A stretch of 22,195 bases of DNA from Chara braunii. Taxonomy: Eukaryota > Streptophyta > Charophyceae > Charales > Characeae. The translations under genes were made by a program, and so were the position numbers. Positions 10,215 to 18,507 of this stretch are shown one piece after another (the first letter of the stretch is position 1; each line of letters opens with the position of its first letter). The stretch lies in NCBI GenBank assembly GCA_003427395.1, contig BFEA01000078.1, forward strand, positions 2,928,103-2,950,297, given 5' to 3'. The notes beneath the pieces were generated by a model that searched no databases, had not been told where the DNA came from, and saw only the letters and a program-made list of their open reading frames with translations.

Positions 10215-11776
10215 ATATTCCAGATGTATGTCCGTCGAATGGTGTCTTAGAATTGGGGGAGGAGGTAGCAGCAGTTGCCAGTCATTTGCGGTCGACCTGT
10301 GTGCTTGAGCATGAGGATCTCATTGGATGTTGGGATCATATTGTGCCGCCCGATCCTGTGCTCAACACTCGTGTACTACATGATTGGTTGCTTCGGTTTC
10401 GACCTTTTGTTTGTGTTTCTTTTGATCTCAACGTGGCGGACACTCTCGTTGTGTGCCCGGTTATTTATAAGCATAACCTGTGCATGACATTCAACTGGAA
10501 TCTCTCCTTTTTTCCAGATCAAGGGAGTGCGGTTGATATTCTTCACAGGATGCGGCGGGAATATTTGCATCAGGGGTTGGAAAGGTTGGGTAGATGGGAT
10601 GCTAAGGGGAAGTTCGGATGTGCCTATGTACTACCAAAGCACAAGGATTTAGGAAGGTGGCATCCTATCTCTCCGACTTGTGCTGAACCTACTAGGTTAG
10701 CAAGTGGTAGGATGTCAAGGGCTCTGAATGCGTTATTGTATGCCTTGAGATCTGGTACTAGCTTCAATCTGAAAGCGGTCACGGATTTCTTACCAGGACT
10801 ACGTAACATGGATGATAACCTTAGACGTGTCTCTGATCTGACGGACAATGTCATGTCTTCTGCCTTTTTTTATATCAAGGACATGTTTGTGTCCTTGCCT
10901 CACAACGAGCTCACTGATGCCGTATCTTGGCTGGTATCTCTACACCATTCGAAGGGTTGTAAGGGAGTCAAGGTAGGCAAACGAGGTAAGAAGGCATGGC
11001 TGTCATATGGGGGTTCTAGGGATGAATGTGTTTTTGTATCGTTGTCTGAAATAGTTGACATGGTCCGATCCGACTTGAAGTTCACATTTATCTATGCGGC
11101 AGGACAGCTGTAACAGCAGGTTATTGGAGTACCCATGAGTAAATCCTCCGGTTGTCCTCTGGCCTGTATTCTTTGTGCTCATGCTGAGTATCGATTCTTG
11201 ACTTCGTTGGGAATGGACAGGAGACTGGTGTATGGGTTCCGCATAGTAGATGAAGTTTCGGTTTTCATTGCAATTACGAGAAGGGGAGGTTATGAGAAAG
11301 CTGCGCGTATCTTGTAAGCTTTTACGCTCTGTTATGGGGAGAAGCTGCGTTTGGTCCGGATGGACCAAGAGTCCAACAATTGGACCTTTGCTGGTTTGAA
11401 CGTTCACCCAGTTAGAACCAATGTTCGCACAGTTGCCATCGTTAAGAATGCTTCACACATTTGGGCCACTGGCAAACTGGTATTTGGATGCTTTCAGGAT
11501 TACTCCTCCTACTCCAGCAAGAAAGCGAAGACAGGTGCCATTATCAGTACTTTGCATCAGGTTTTCAGTTGGACAACAGATTCGTGGGGACATCACGAGG
11601 TCCTGCTAGCTGTAAGGAGAGAGCTCCTTATGCGGGGCTATCCAGCACGTTTGATCACCGAGACGTTCAGACGTTCCGGTAGAAAGGCTTGGAGGACTGC
11701 AACAGAAGTAATGGAAGCTTGCCTTTCAAATGGGACTTGGCACGGATTGCCAAGTAGGCCCGCACGGCCTTTGTAA
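10215..11776 (+). pseudogene. Penelope-like reverse transcriptase (decayed)
   Basis: One reading frame covers the region, interrupted by TAA at 11111 and TAA near 11315. Recognisable blocks in order: YVLPKHKD...RWHPISPTC, like RT motifs 1-2; FFYIKDMFVSLPHNEL, like motif A; QQVIGVPMSKSSGCPLACIL, like the motif B region (typically GxPMG...P); and FRIVDEVSVFIA, like motif C. The usual motif A Asp is Tyr (TAT) and the second motif C Asp is Glu, so the enzyme would be inactive even without the stops. The C terminus crosses into the downstream 1.17-kb repeat. Motif spacing and the linked GIY-YIG/CxC modules favour a PLE RT over LTR, DIRS or LINE types. Subclade assignment needs a tree. Confidence 0.7.
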
Positions 11777-12902
11777 TTTTAGAAGGGGCCACAATTTTTG
11801 GGTTTTTCCTGATCCCCGTTAGCCTTTCACTTTGCGGGGTTCGGTTTTCCGGACCTTTTTTTTTTTTTTATCTTCGTCTCCACGTTGGACTAGGTGCATT
11901 GGTAGGCAGATCTTAGCTCCTCTGACCATAAGGCCTGAGATCCTGACGGGTCCCATACGCCGGGGGGGTTTCAGGATCTGAACTGGGACCTCGAAGCTTG
12001 ATACCTACGTACCTGATTGATTTCCGGTCCATATTCGGAATCAGAAAAATGTTCGACCCAGTTGCTGCAAGTGACGATGGTTCCGAGACGGTTTTTGGGT
12101 ACCGTATGGCCCAGGCAGAAGGCGGGTTCTCTTCTATATACTTCGGACGAAACATTCCATCGGCGTCTCACCACGAACGTGCATACATACCGTACGAAAC
12201 GGTTGTTGGGCGAATCTGCGTCGCCGCAGGTGACAGCTGGCGATGGTAGTCAGGGTTCCCACCATCAGGCTGGAGTACAGCGAGGTCTGCTCTCACCAGT
12301 CGGGTAGCCATCAACGCGGAAGTCTGGCGCGGAGCACCTTCCTGAAGAGGAGCAGTTTTTCGACCTTGGTCGTCTGTGTGTTTGTTTTCACTCGTTCTGC
12401 GTGTGTACGCTTGTCTGTATGGATGATTGCAGGTACACCGATCGTGAGTTTTCACTGAAGATGACGGTTACAGGGGTTCCTAAGCGAGTGATGGCCGATT
12501 TTTTGATCGAGACATGGGGTGCCTCCCGTACTTCGGCGCTCCAGGATGTTCGTATCGTAGTACCAGTTAGTCTAAAGGAAGAAAGGGTAGGAGTTGGGTG
12601 AATATAAAGGAGACAAGGCTATGGAATGGTCTCCAAAGTAGCGTCGTGGTATTCAGACTTTGGGAAGGGGAGTGTTGTTGCATCCTCCTGAAGAGTCTAC
12701 TGGCGGGGTAGACGAAACGCGTCGAGGAAAGGTCGCGTGACAGGGTTATATCTGTTGAGTTGGTAATTTTTTTTCAGCAGGGTTCTCAGTTCGGATTTGA
12801 ATCTCGTTGCTTGAGTGTGCGTAACGGAGCGTGTTGCTGGGTGTATCTGTTTCTCTCCGTTCTCATGCTGGATCGGTCTTGCCGGACCGTTTTTCTTCTC
12901 TC
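11726..12902 (+). repeat. Downstream copy of the 1.17-kb PLE repeat (3' end of the full copy)
   Basis: This is the partner of 2083-3256. It begins inside the last codons of the RT frame (stop at 11774-11776). It is therefore the element's own 3' end, and the upstream copy is a truncated element. It ends in TTTTTCTTC running into (TC)n at 12896-12920. Confidence 0.85.
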
Positions 12903-12920
12903 TCTCTCTCTCTCTCTCTC
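12896..12920 (+). repeat. (TC)n microsatellite at the PLE 3' junction
   Basis: About eleven to twelve TC units follow the last unique base of the PLE, and ACCGTGAATGTC follows directly. The upstream repeat has only TTCTCTC at the same point. The tract is either a target microsatellite or was extended during reverse transcription. N-terminal-endonuclease PLEs are reported to favour microsatellites. Confidence 0.8.
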
Positions 12921-12992
12921 TACCGTGAATGTCGAATACGGTCTGACAGCTGGTGAAAATGTCACGGTTTCCACACGGGTGTGGCGAGGCCC

Positions 12993-13159
12993 TAAATGTG
13001 AATATTTTGCACGCGAGCTGCAAAATGGTAGTGAGAGAGGGCAACAGGCATACTCACATTAGCACTGTTCTATATGTGTCTAGAGCTCAATTAGGGCGGG
13101 ACCTGGATTACTCTGGCAGCAATGAGGTGCGAGCTGAGTCAGACAAAGTCCCAGTGTTA
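12993..13159. other. Short spacer between two GGGCC-ended elements
   Basis: No gene is seen. The stretch separates the right end at 12992 from the left end at 13160. Its last three bases, TTA, are the target duplication of the next element. Confidence 0.5.
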
Positions 13160-13439
13160 GGGCCTGGCCACACCACTCTTGAAATGGGAAATTTTTCAAG
13201 AGCTGTCAGACGTTCTCAAGAGTTGGGGTTTCAAGAGTTTCGGGCCCCTCGCCACACAGCACTCTCGAAAGGGCGATGGTGTTGGACAAACGATGAAAAA
13301 CGACAGTCGTACAGCTTTGTTTTTCCCGAATGGCGTCAGGATAACGGCCTGACACCTCTCGACAATCAAGGGTCCTTCGAGTGCCCTCGGGAGGACGCTT
13401 GAAAAGAGCGGTGCTGCAGGCTGGGCGTTTCTGAGTTTA

Positions 13440-14207
13440 GGGTCTCGCTCCACTACTGTCCACTGTACAATTTTTCGGACAGTTGGTGGACAGTTGTCAG
13501 AGAGAAAAATTGTACAGCGGACAGTGGATTTTTTCTTGCTAAATGGCAAAATCTGCTATGCTGTTAGAGTTACTAGGGTTTTCCGACCACCAAAATTGCA
13601 AACGGGGTAGCATTTGTCAGCGGCCTGGGGGGACGCGGGGATGGGCATTTTGCCACCACCTCGAGAGGTGGTGGCAAATTCTCTTTTGGCTGTAGCAAAT
13701 TCTCTTTAGCCTTTTGGGAATTGTTAAGAAAAAAATTCCGCGCTTTGTGACCATGATAGGCAGCAATTTTGCAATTGCCAGAGAGTCCCGCTCGTGTCCT
13801 TTGTGATTTGCAACCCATGTGTGACCGGGCGGGGTACTATTTCAGCAAACATGGGAGAGAAAATTCAGCAGATTTTGCTAGATTGCCACCGCTGTGTGAG
13901 TACGCCCATACTGTCCGCTGTCCACCTCTCAAATTCGTGGCTTCACTACCAGACACAGTGATAGCACTACAAGACAGGACGTCCATAGGGTTTTGTCCGC
14001 CCAAACTCCAGGTGCACTCTCCAAATTCGGGTCCTCAGGGTGAGTCCCTTGAAGGACTTTCCGCATAATGAATTTTGCAGTCTGGGAGCTGTACATTCAC
14101 CTACAGTAAAAACTGTCCAATCCATTTTGCACATGTACAGTGGACAGTAAGTGGAGCAAAGTACGACTGTCCGTTTTTGTACAGTGGACAGTAGTGGAGC
14201 GAGACCC
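13440..14207. mobile_element. PIF/Harbinger-type (Tourist-like) MITE, 768 bp
   Basis: Perfect inverted ends of 31 bp start GGGTCTCGCTCCACTACTGT at 13440 and mirror it at 14177-14207. TTA follows on each side (13437-13439 and 14208-14210). The subterminal zones are repetitive: the left has an inverted TGTACAATTTTT/AAAAATTGTACA pair, and the right has two direct copies of TGTACAGTGGACAGTA. There is no transposase. Related ends occur at 1123-1153 and 17115-17133, so the family has several members nearby. Confidence 0.85.
13649..13678. other. Perfect 13-bp stem-loop inside the MITE
   Basis: The arms TTTGCCACCACCT (13649-13661) and AGGTGGTGGCAAA (13666-13678) are exact complements around a CGAG loop. 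The hairpin is not at an end, so it is not a terminal repeat. Its function is unknown. Confidence 0.75.
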
Positions 14208-14268
14208 TTAGAGTGCTACTCTTGAAAAGAGGTTCTGACAACTCTCGAAAGATGATACCGAACACGCC

Positions 14269-15545
14269 ATGGATACGTGGATGGCGCACCCAGATAACCC
14301 GCAATATGTCTTGAAGGTCTTGGGCCCTGACCTACCACAAGGGATGAAGATGGAACTGTGGAGAAAGAAGGGACAGCTAAAGGAGGGCACTAGAATTATC
14401 AGAGAAAACACAGTCACGGAGGATTCAACTGTGGGCTTGATGGAGGTGAGGGTTTGGGAATCCCAAGACCCGTCAGCTAAGACAGCAGTTCTGTTGATGG
14501 GCACAGCAGAAGAGTTCTCAGTGAAACCTTTATTATATGGTTGGAAGGGCCTAGGCGAGACAAAGACACCGATTATCTGGTACCGACCTAAGGATGGAGT
14601 GACGCAACTTCGTCAGAGGAGACCTCAGCCAAAGCATGTGGCACTCAGGAGATTTCAGACAAACCAGGGAGCAGTTAAGCCCCCACCAGATTTTAGAAAG
14701 CTTTGGAGGTGGTTAAAAAAGATCCCCTCCCAGAAGCAAGCAGGGCTTATGTGGGCACAGTCCCTGGCAATCATCCCTTCAGCCTTGTGGCTTAGTCTTA
14801 AGGGGATGGAGCTAAGCGTGACATGCCAAAGATGTAACTGGGGTTGGGAGGATGTAGAACATCTCTGGCTCCTATGCCCGTTGGCAGACCAATTATGGAT
14901 TTGGTGGAAACTGCAGTGGGAGGAAGGGGGGGGACCAGAATGGGAATGGACGGATGATTGGATCCTATTCGCCATCCCCCCTGCGAACGCGAAACTATCA
15001 GACAAATGGGGATACATGGCCCTTATTTGCAGAGGTATACTTTTGGAGGTGATATGGAAAGCTCGGAATGCCATCATCTTTAGAAACGAACGAATGCCAC
15101 TTCAACAACAGACAGGACTGGTTAAGAATATGCTCAGACTGACACTACTGACAGAATGAAGGAGATTGAAACAAGGGCCAGGACAGAGCATTTACCGGTT
15201 CAAGAAGAATTGGACTGAGAGAGACTTTTTAGCCTCAATATCGTCTGATGGCAAGCTAATAATTTCCAAGTGGATTGCTTAGATGGATGAATAGTCGTCC
15301 ACTTGGAAATTATTAACTTGCCATCAGACGTTTTTCATCGTTTGTCCAACACCATCGCCCTTTCCAAGGACTGGATCTCTGTAGGCCAACGCAGAAGAAG
15401 GCAAGAGCAGGAGAAGTAAAGATCCGGTCTTTAAGGGTCCTAAGGGAGGTTAAACTTCATAAGGACATACTCAAATGGTTTATGATACCCGAAGGAGCAG
15501 GAGTTTATTTCGGTTTTCCGATATTTCAGGAGGAATCAGAATAGG
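14269..15545 (+). pseudogene. LINE ORF2 C-terminal part with zf-RVT domain
   Basis: An open frame of 296 codons (14269-15159) ends with a zf-RVT module. LWRWLKKIPSQKQAGLMWAQ is followed by CQRC, EHLWLLCP and DQLWIWW (residues about 185-220), giving the C-x2-C...H-x4-C zinc pattern of plant LINE tails. The end (RGILLEVIWKARNAIIF) parallels the other LINE's RRAILWAIWRKRCILEW. After TGA at 15157-15159 the same phase continues as sensible peptide to a TAG near 15282. A further coherent peptide (VKIRSLRVLREVKLHKDILK, from about 15418) ends near 15543. No RT core is present. The ATG at 14269 is probably not a native start. Confidence 0.72.
15242..15364. repeat. Patchwork inverted duplication (33-bp and 36-bp pieces)
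   Basis: 15298-15330 is the reverse complement of 15242-15274 with one mismatch, forming a 33-bp stem around a 23-base loop. The next piece, 15329-15364, is the exact reverse complement of 13267-13302, about 2 kb upstream in the Harbinger-like element. Two adjoining inverted copies from different nearby sources look like filler from template switching during repair or reverse transcription. Confidence 0.8.
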
Positions 15546-15627
15546 GTAATGATGGAACTGTAAGTACAGTCCCTCACCCCTCTTTTACTTGGGCTTCAAG
15601 GGCTGAATTTTGGAAAGCTTTTGACAG

Positions 15628-15652
15628 GGGACGCTGGACCCGGTTTCCAGCA
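15628..15652 (+). other. LINE 3' hairpin, same family as at 5816-5916
   Basis: GGGACGCTGGACCCGGTTTC then CAGCA forms a short stem-loop about 135 bases before the poly(A). It differs at only a few bases from the two minus-strand copies in the other LINE. Confidence 0.65.
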
Positions 15653-15785
15653 GTAGTATGGGGTTGTTTTCTAAAGTAAGCTGGTGAACTGGTTAAACTT
15701 GCTGAGGCTGCCAGGATAACTCCGGGTCGAATTGTGAGGTCCCCGGCCTCTTTTCCAATTATATGAAATACATTTCATGCTTTAG

Positions 15786-15817
<32 letters not shown>

Positions 15818-15919
15818 TTTTCGGCCTGCAACTCTCAAGTGGCTGCAACTCTCAAGTGGCTGTGTGGCCACGCGTCCAACTCTTGAAAACGCGGTTTCAA
15901 GAGTGGTGTGGCGAGGCCT

Positions 15920-16771
15920 TTAGTATGCACTCAGTATGCCCTCACACCCATGTTCTTTGCTTTTTCGCGTGTGCATTGCGCAGGGCCCATGATCATCTTC
16001 TCTGTACGGTGTCACTTCCGCTGACGTCCCAACGAGCTCCTGTTCTTTTTTTCGTTCTTTCCTTTTTCGATTTGTCCGACAAGCCGCCGAGCGGCCTACC
16101 GACGCCTTGAGACCCCACGGCAATTGTAGGCCTCTGGGAGTCCGGGGGCCAAGTCCCACTTACGCTGATCCGTGATTTTTGGTCGTTGATCCTCCGAGTC
16201 TGCGGTCAAAAATCGATCATTCGGGTAAGCGGGACTTGGGCCCGGGATCACTTTTCGGGTCAAATTGCGGCAGTAAAGCCGGAATTCACACTGGCCGCTC
16301 AAAATCGGAGAATCGCGAATACTCGATCTGGCGGCTGATTCTGCTATTCTGTGATTTTGATTGCCTACTGTGAGGATTCCGTCATGTCAATGCAGTGCGG
16401 AGTCATCAAACAGGAATGACGGACGGAAAGGGGAGACATCGAGCGCGAGCTATTCTTCGGATACACAATTCCGAGGAAACTGGTGGTTCCCGATCCAAGG
16501 AAAAAGAAGAAAGAAAAGAGAAAAAAGAAACGAACCCGCCCGCCGCGTCCACAGACACAGCAAGTGCTGCTCGAAGTTCTCCACGTGCTAGAATGTGCGT
16601 CACCACCCTCGTCAGCCGCGCTCCTGCATGCGCTGCTTCCCACGAATCGATACAAGCTACTGGTCCCCGCGGTCCCCACCGTCCCCAGAAGTAGAACACA
16701 GGCATCGTCCCCCATGCACAAGCACCTGGAGACAGATGGCAACGGAAAAAAGGAAGCAGTAACCGCGCGAA

Positions 16772-16820
<49 letters not shown>

Positions 16821-17136
16821 AGCGATTGCATTTCACAGGAGTGGGTCAGCACCGCGATCATCCGTCGTCTTGCCTCGTCATGGTGATTGCTTCAATAATC
16901 CTCTTACCGAAATACAACGAGTCCCATGCACGCTGGTCATTCTTCATCGTTCTTTCACTTGTACAGTTTCCTACAGTGCCGCCACAGGATCTGATCTGCT
17001 CTCCTCCAGGCGGTGGGCATCGGTCCCTACTCTCGACAAGTGCACACCGAAAGAGAATCTTCCATAGAACATGGAAAGATACACAGCCATGATTTTTTTC
17101 TTTGGCGCAGGTCGAGAATAGTGGAGCGAGACCCAG
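15920..17136. other. Gene-free region
   Basis: No open frame shows family features; several overlap on both strands and are purine- or repeat-biased. 16331-16371 (TCTGGCGGCTGATTC...GATTTTGATTGCCTA) resembles 17680-17716, suggesting a dispersed repeat. 17115-17133 (ATAGTGGAGCGAGACCC) matches the right end of the 768-bp MITE but lacks a left partner. Confidence 0.55.
16771..16818 (+). repeat. Compound microsatellite (CG)n(AG)n
   Basis: A CG-alternating run of about 15 bases passes directly into about 16 AG units. Alternating CG can form Z-DNA, and (GA)n is a common plant promoter or UTR repeat. No gene start is evident downstream. Confidence 0.9.
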
Positions 17137-17615
17137 TGAATCTGAGACGAAAAGAAGCATCCAGAAATGGGCCACTTGTCGATACCCGAGTATCATCGTT
17201 AATTCCGGACGGGCCATTCTCATCTTCTCTGTATCTTCTCTGTAATTGGGGTTCCTAGAAAGCCGCGCTCTGTTTCAAAGTCCAAAGGTTCTATCCCCAC
17301 CGCTCCCTTGCCCACGGCGATTTGAAGACAGCCAGGACTGCAGGGAGGAGAGAGAAGGGAGAGCAAAGGAAGAGGGGGGGAGGAAGAATCATCTGGAGGA
17401 GCGCAAAGCCGCTATTTCAAAAAAAAAAAAAAAAAAAGTCCAAAGGTTCCTCTACCTAAAAAGGGTTGCCCTCAAAAAGAATTTGTCTCGTCGAACTACT
17501 GAATCTGAGACGGAAAGAAGCCTCCAGAAATCGGTCAGTTGTCGAAGCGAGAGTATCACCTTTTATTTCCGGAGGGGCCATCCTTATCTTCTCTGCAATT
17601 GCCGGTCCCGGTATG
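17137..17615 (+). repeat. Diverged direct repeat of about 100-115 bp (two copies)
   Basis: 17137-17240 and 17499-17615 share the order GAATCTGAGACG, AAAGAAGC, TCCAGAAAT, TTGTCGA, GAGTATCA, TTCCGGA, GGGCCAT and TTATCTTCTCTG-like blocks. TCCAAAGGTTC also occurs at 17280 and 17439. A 20-base A run (17419-17438) lies between them. The repeat is unclassified and no protein is supported. Confidence 0.65.
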
Positions 17616-17717
17616 TCGCGCTGTGTCTCAAGCTGCAAGGTTCGTCTACTGCCACTTGTGTAGGAAGGACTACATCTGGCCGCTCATTTTGAGATTTTGC
17701 GATTTTGAGGGCCTAGT

Positions 17718-17969
17718 GTTCCCCGTAATACTGTAATGACAATAAAAAAGGCCTGAAAGGCCGTCCTGTCCAGATTTGACAGGTAATTGAATTGGTTGGG
17801 CTTAAAGAATTAGCCCTAATTATTGCACGCACCGCGCAATAAAACGTTCTTTTTTTTCCCTTTTTTTTTTTTTTTTTTTTTTAAGCCCAAACAATTGAAT
17901 TACCTGTCGAATCTGGACAGGACGGCCTTTCAGGCCTTTTTTTAATTGTCATTATAGTATTAGGGGAAC
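17718..17969. mobile_element. 252-bp hairpin MITE with about 87-bp inverted arms
   Basis: The arm 17718-17804 starts GTTCCCCGTAATACTGTAAT and runs to GGGCTTA. It pairs with 17882-17969, which ends ATTAGGGGAAC, with few mismatches (including GGCCGTCCTGTCCAG/CTGGACAGGACGGCC). The centre holds a small TTGCACGCACCGCGCAA hairpin and a long T run. The surrounding bases (TAG on the left, ATAG a few bases off on the right) give no clean target duplication, so I cannot name the superfamily; hAT-like ends are possible. Confidence 0.75.
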
Positions 17970-18188
17970 CCCATAGCAGCCGCATCCGTGCTCAAGCCTC
18001 CAACGATGGAGCATGCGGGAGCTGCACCCACCAGCAAGTGGAATACCTGCTACAGCAGGTGGGCGATACCGGCAGGGGGCAGCCGGTAGCATAAGGACCG
18101 AGCTTCTTCGATGGGCCATATACAGCCATCAGGGCTGAGCACAATAATGCTGCCAGAATTGCACGGTTCAAAAAAAAAAGATAAAAAA
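17970..18188 (+). other. Stem-rich segment ending in A-rich tracts, possible SINE or retroelement tail
   Basis: Several short perfect stems follow each other: CCGCAT...ATGCGG (about 17982-18018), ACCTGCT...AGCAGGT (about 18046-18061) and TACCGGC...GCCGGTA (about 18067-18090). A 10-base A run begins near 18169. One frame is open for about 60 codons but matches nothing I recognise. It could be a small retroelement or a structured RNA; the evidence is thin. Confidence 0.25.
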
Positions 18189-18317
18189 ATCAATGTTTTT
18201 TTTTAAAACCATTTCTCGATCTATGTTGGACTCCGTTTTTTTATCATTCGAAGTGGAAGCTATTCAGCGCTATCATTGTGTCGTCTCCCGTTCTCCCTCC
18301 TTATCCTTCCCCGCGTA

Positions 18318-18335
18318 TCTCTCTCTCTCTCTCTC

Positions 18336-18409
<74 letters not shown>

Positions 18410-18426
18410 NTCTCTCTCTCTCTCTC
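18318..18426 (+). repeat. Long (TC)n microsatellite with an ambiguous base
   Basis: This is an almost pure TC tract of more than 100 bases with an N at 18410. The N may mark a join of uncertain length in the assembly. Open frames that run through it are artefacts of the repeat. Confidence 0.95.
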
Positions 18427-18507
18427 CCTTTCTCTTTTTCCTCTCTTCCTTCTGTGTCAAGGCCTGTGGATGCGACCGGGGCCGATTGAAGTACTTGTTG
18501 GGTTTAT

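Larger units (their letters stand above)
5697..10215 (-). mobile_element. L1-type LINE, 5'-truncated, nested in the PLE in opposite orientation
   Basis: On the minus strand the element starts inside the endonuclease domain near 10215, runs through RT and a zf-RVT tail, and ends with a 3' untranslated region and a 24-base poly(A) (poly(T) at 5697-5720 on the plus strand). 5' truncation with a poly(A) tail is normal for target-primed LINE insertion. It interrupts the PLE exactly between its CxC linker and RT, so it is younger than the PLE copy. I could not find a clear target duplication, so the 5' boundary is uncertain by about 20 bases. Confidence 0.85.
2083..12902 (+). mobile_element. Penelope-like retroelement array with permuted domain order (Chlamys/Naiad-like)
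   Basis: Parts in order are: a 1.17-kb repeat (2083-3256), a leader, a CCHC ORF, a GIY-YIG endonuclease, a CxC linker, a reverse transcriptase, and the 1.17-kb repeat again (11726-12902). A reverse-oriented LINE interrupts the linker-RT junction. Canonical PLEs put GIY-YIG after RT. N-terminal GIY-YIG joined to RT by a CxC segment defines the Chlamys and Naiad elements reported from algae, spike mosses, slime moulds and invertebrates. The repeats fit pseudo-LTRs made by a 5'-truncated upstream copy in tandem, because the second repeat starts inside the end of the RT frame and has no TG...CA ends. ACCGTGAATGTC flanks both sides (2073-2084 and 12922-12933), as expected for one target duplication around the array. 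Body length without the LINE is about 5.1 kb. Confidence 0.72.
1301..12992. mobile_element. Candidate small GGGCC-ended DNA transposon split by two later insertions
   Basis: The left end at 1301 reads GGGCCTGGTCACACC. The right end at 12992, read inward on the minus strand, gives GGGCCTCGCCACACC, with 13 of the first 15 bases the same. Both ends also contain a GTGGAAA...CCGTGACATT block (about 1363-1385, and 12954-12973 inverted). Removing the MULE MITE and the PLE array would leave an element of roughly 450 bp. The flanking triplets are AAA and TAA, so a 3-bp target duplication is not clean. The pairing of the two ends is an inference. Confidence 0.35.
14245..15814 (+). mobile_element. Second LINE fragment with poly(A) tail
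   Basis: This is a 5'-truncated LINE whose 3' end is a 29-base poly(A) at 15786-15814. It lies inside the Harbinger-like element, downstream of the 768-bp MITE. Its 3' untranslated region holds the hairpin shared with the LINE at 5697-10215, so the two belong to related families. The 5' boundary is approximate and no target duplication was found. Confidence 0.75.
13160..15919. mobile_element. PIF/Harbinger-like DNA transposon carrying nested insertions
   Basis: The left end at 13160 reads GGGCCTGGCCACACCACTCT then TGAAA. The right end at 15919, read inward, gives AGGCCTCGCCACACCACTCT then TGAAA, with two differences in 25. TTA lies on both sides (13157-13159 and 15920-15922), the usual 3-bp target duplication of PIF/Harbinger elements. 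Just inside each end is a CTCTTGAAA...TTTCAAGAG stem-loop. No transposase is visible. Without the nested MITE and LINE it would be under 1 kb, so it is probably non-autonomous. Confidence 0.62.

Noticed and set aside
2083-12902. Reading the 1.17-kb direct repeats as LTRs of an LTR retrotransposon
   Set aside because: They lack TG...CA ends, a primer-binding site and a polypurine tract. There is no protease, RNase H or integrase inside, and the downstream copy overlaps the end of the RT frame. Pseudo-LTRs of a PLE explain this better.
16361-16861. Several overlapping frames on both strands near the (CG)(AG) repeat
   Set aside because: Composition is driven by purine runs and simple repeats, with no domain or consistent start.
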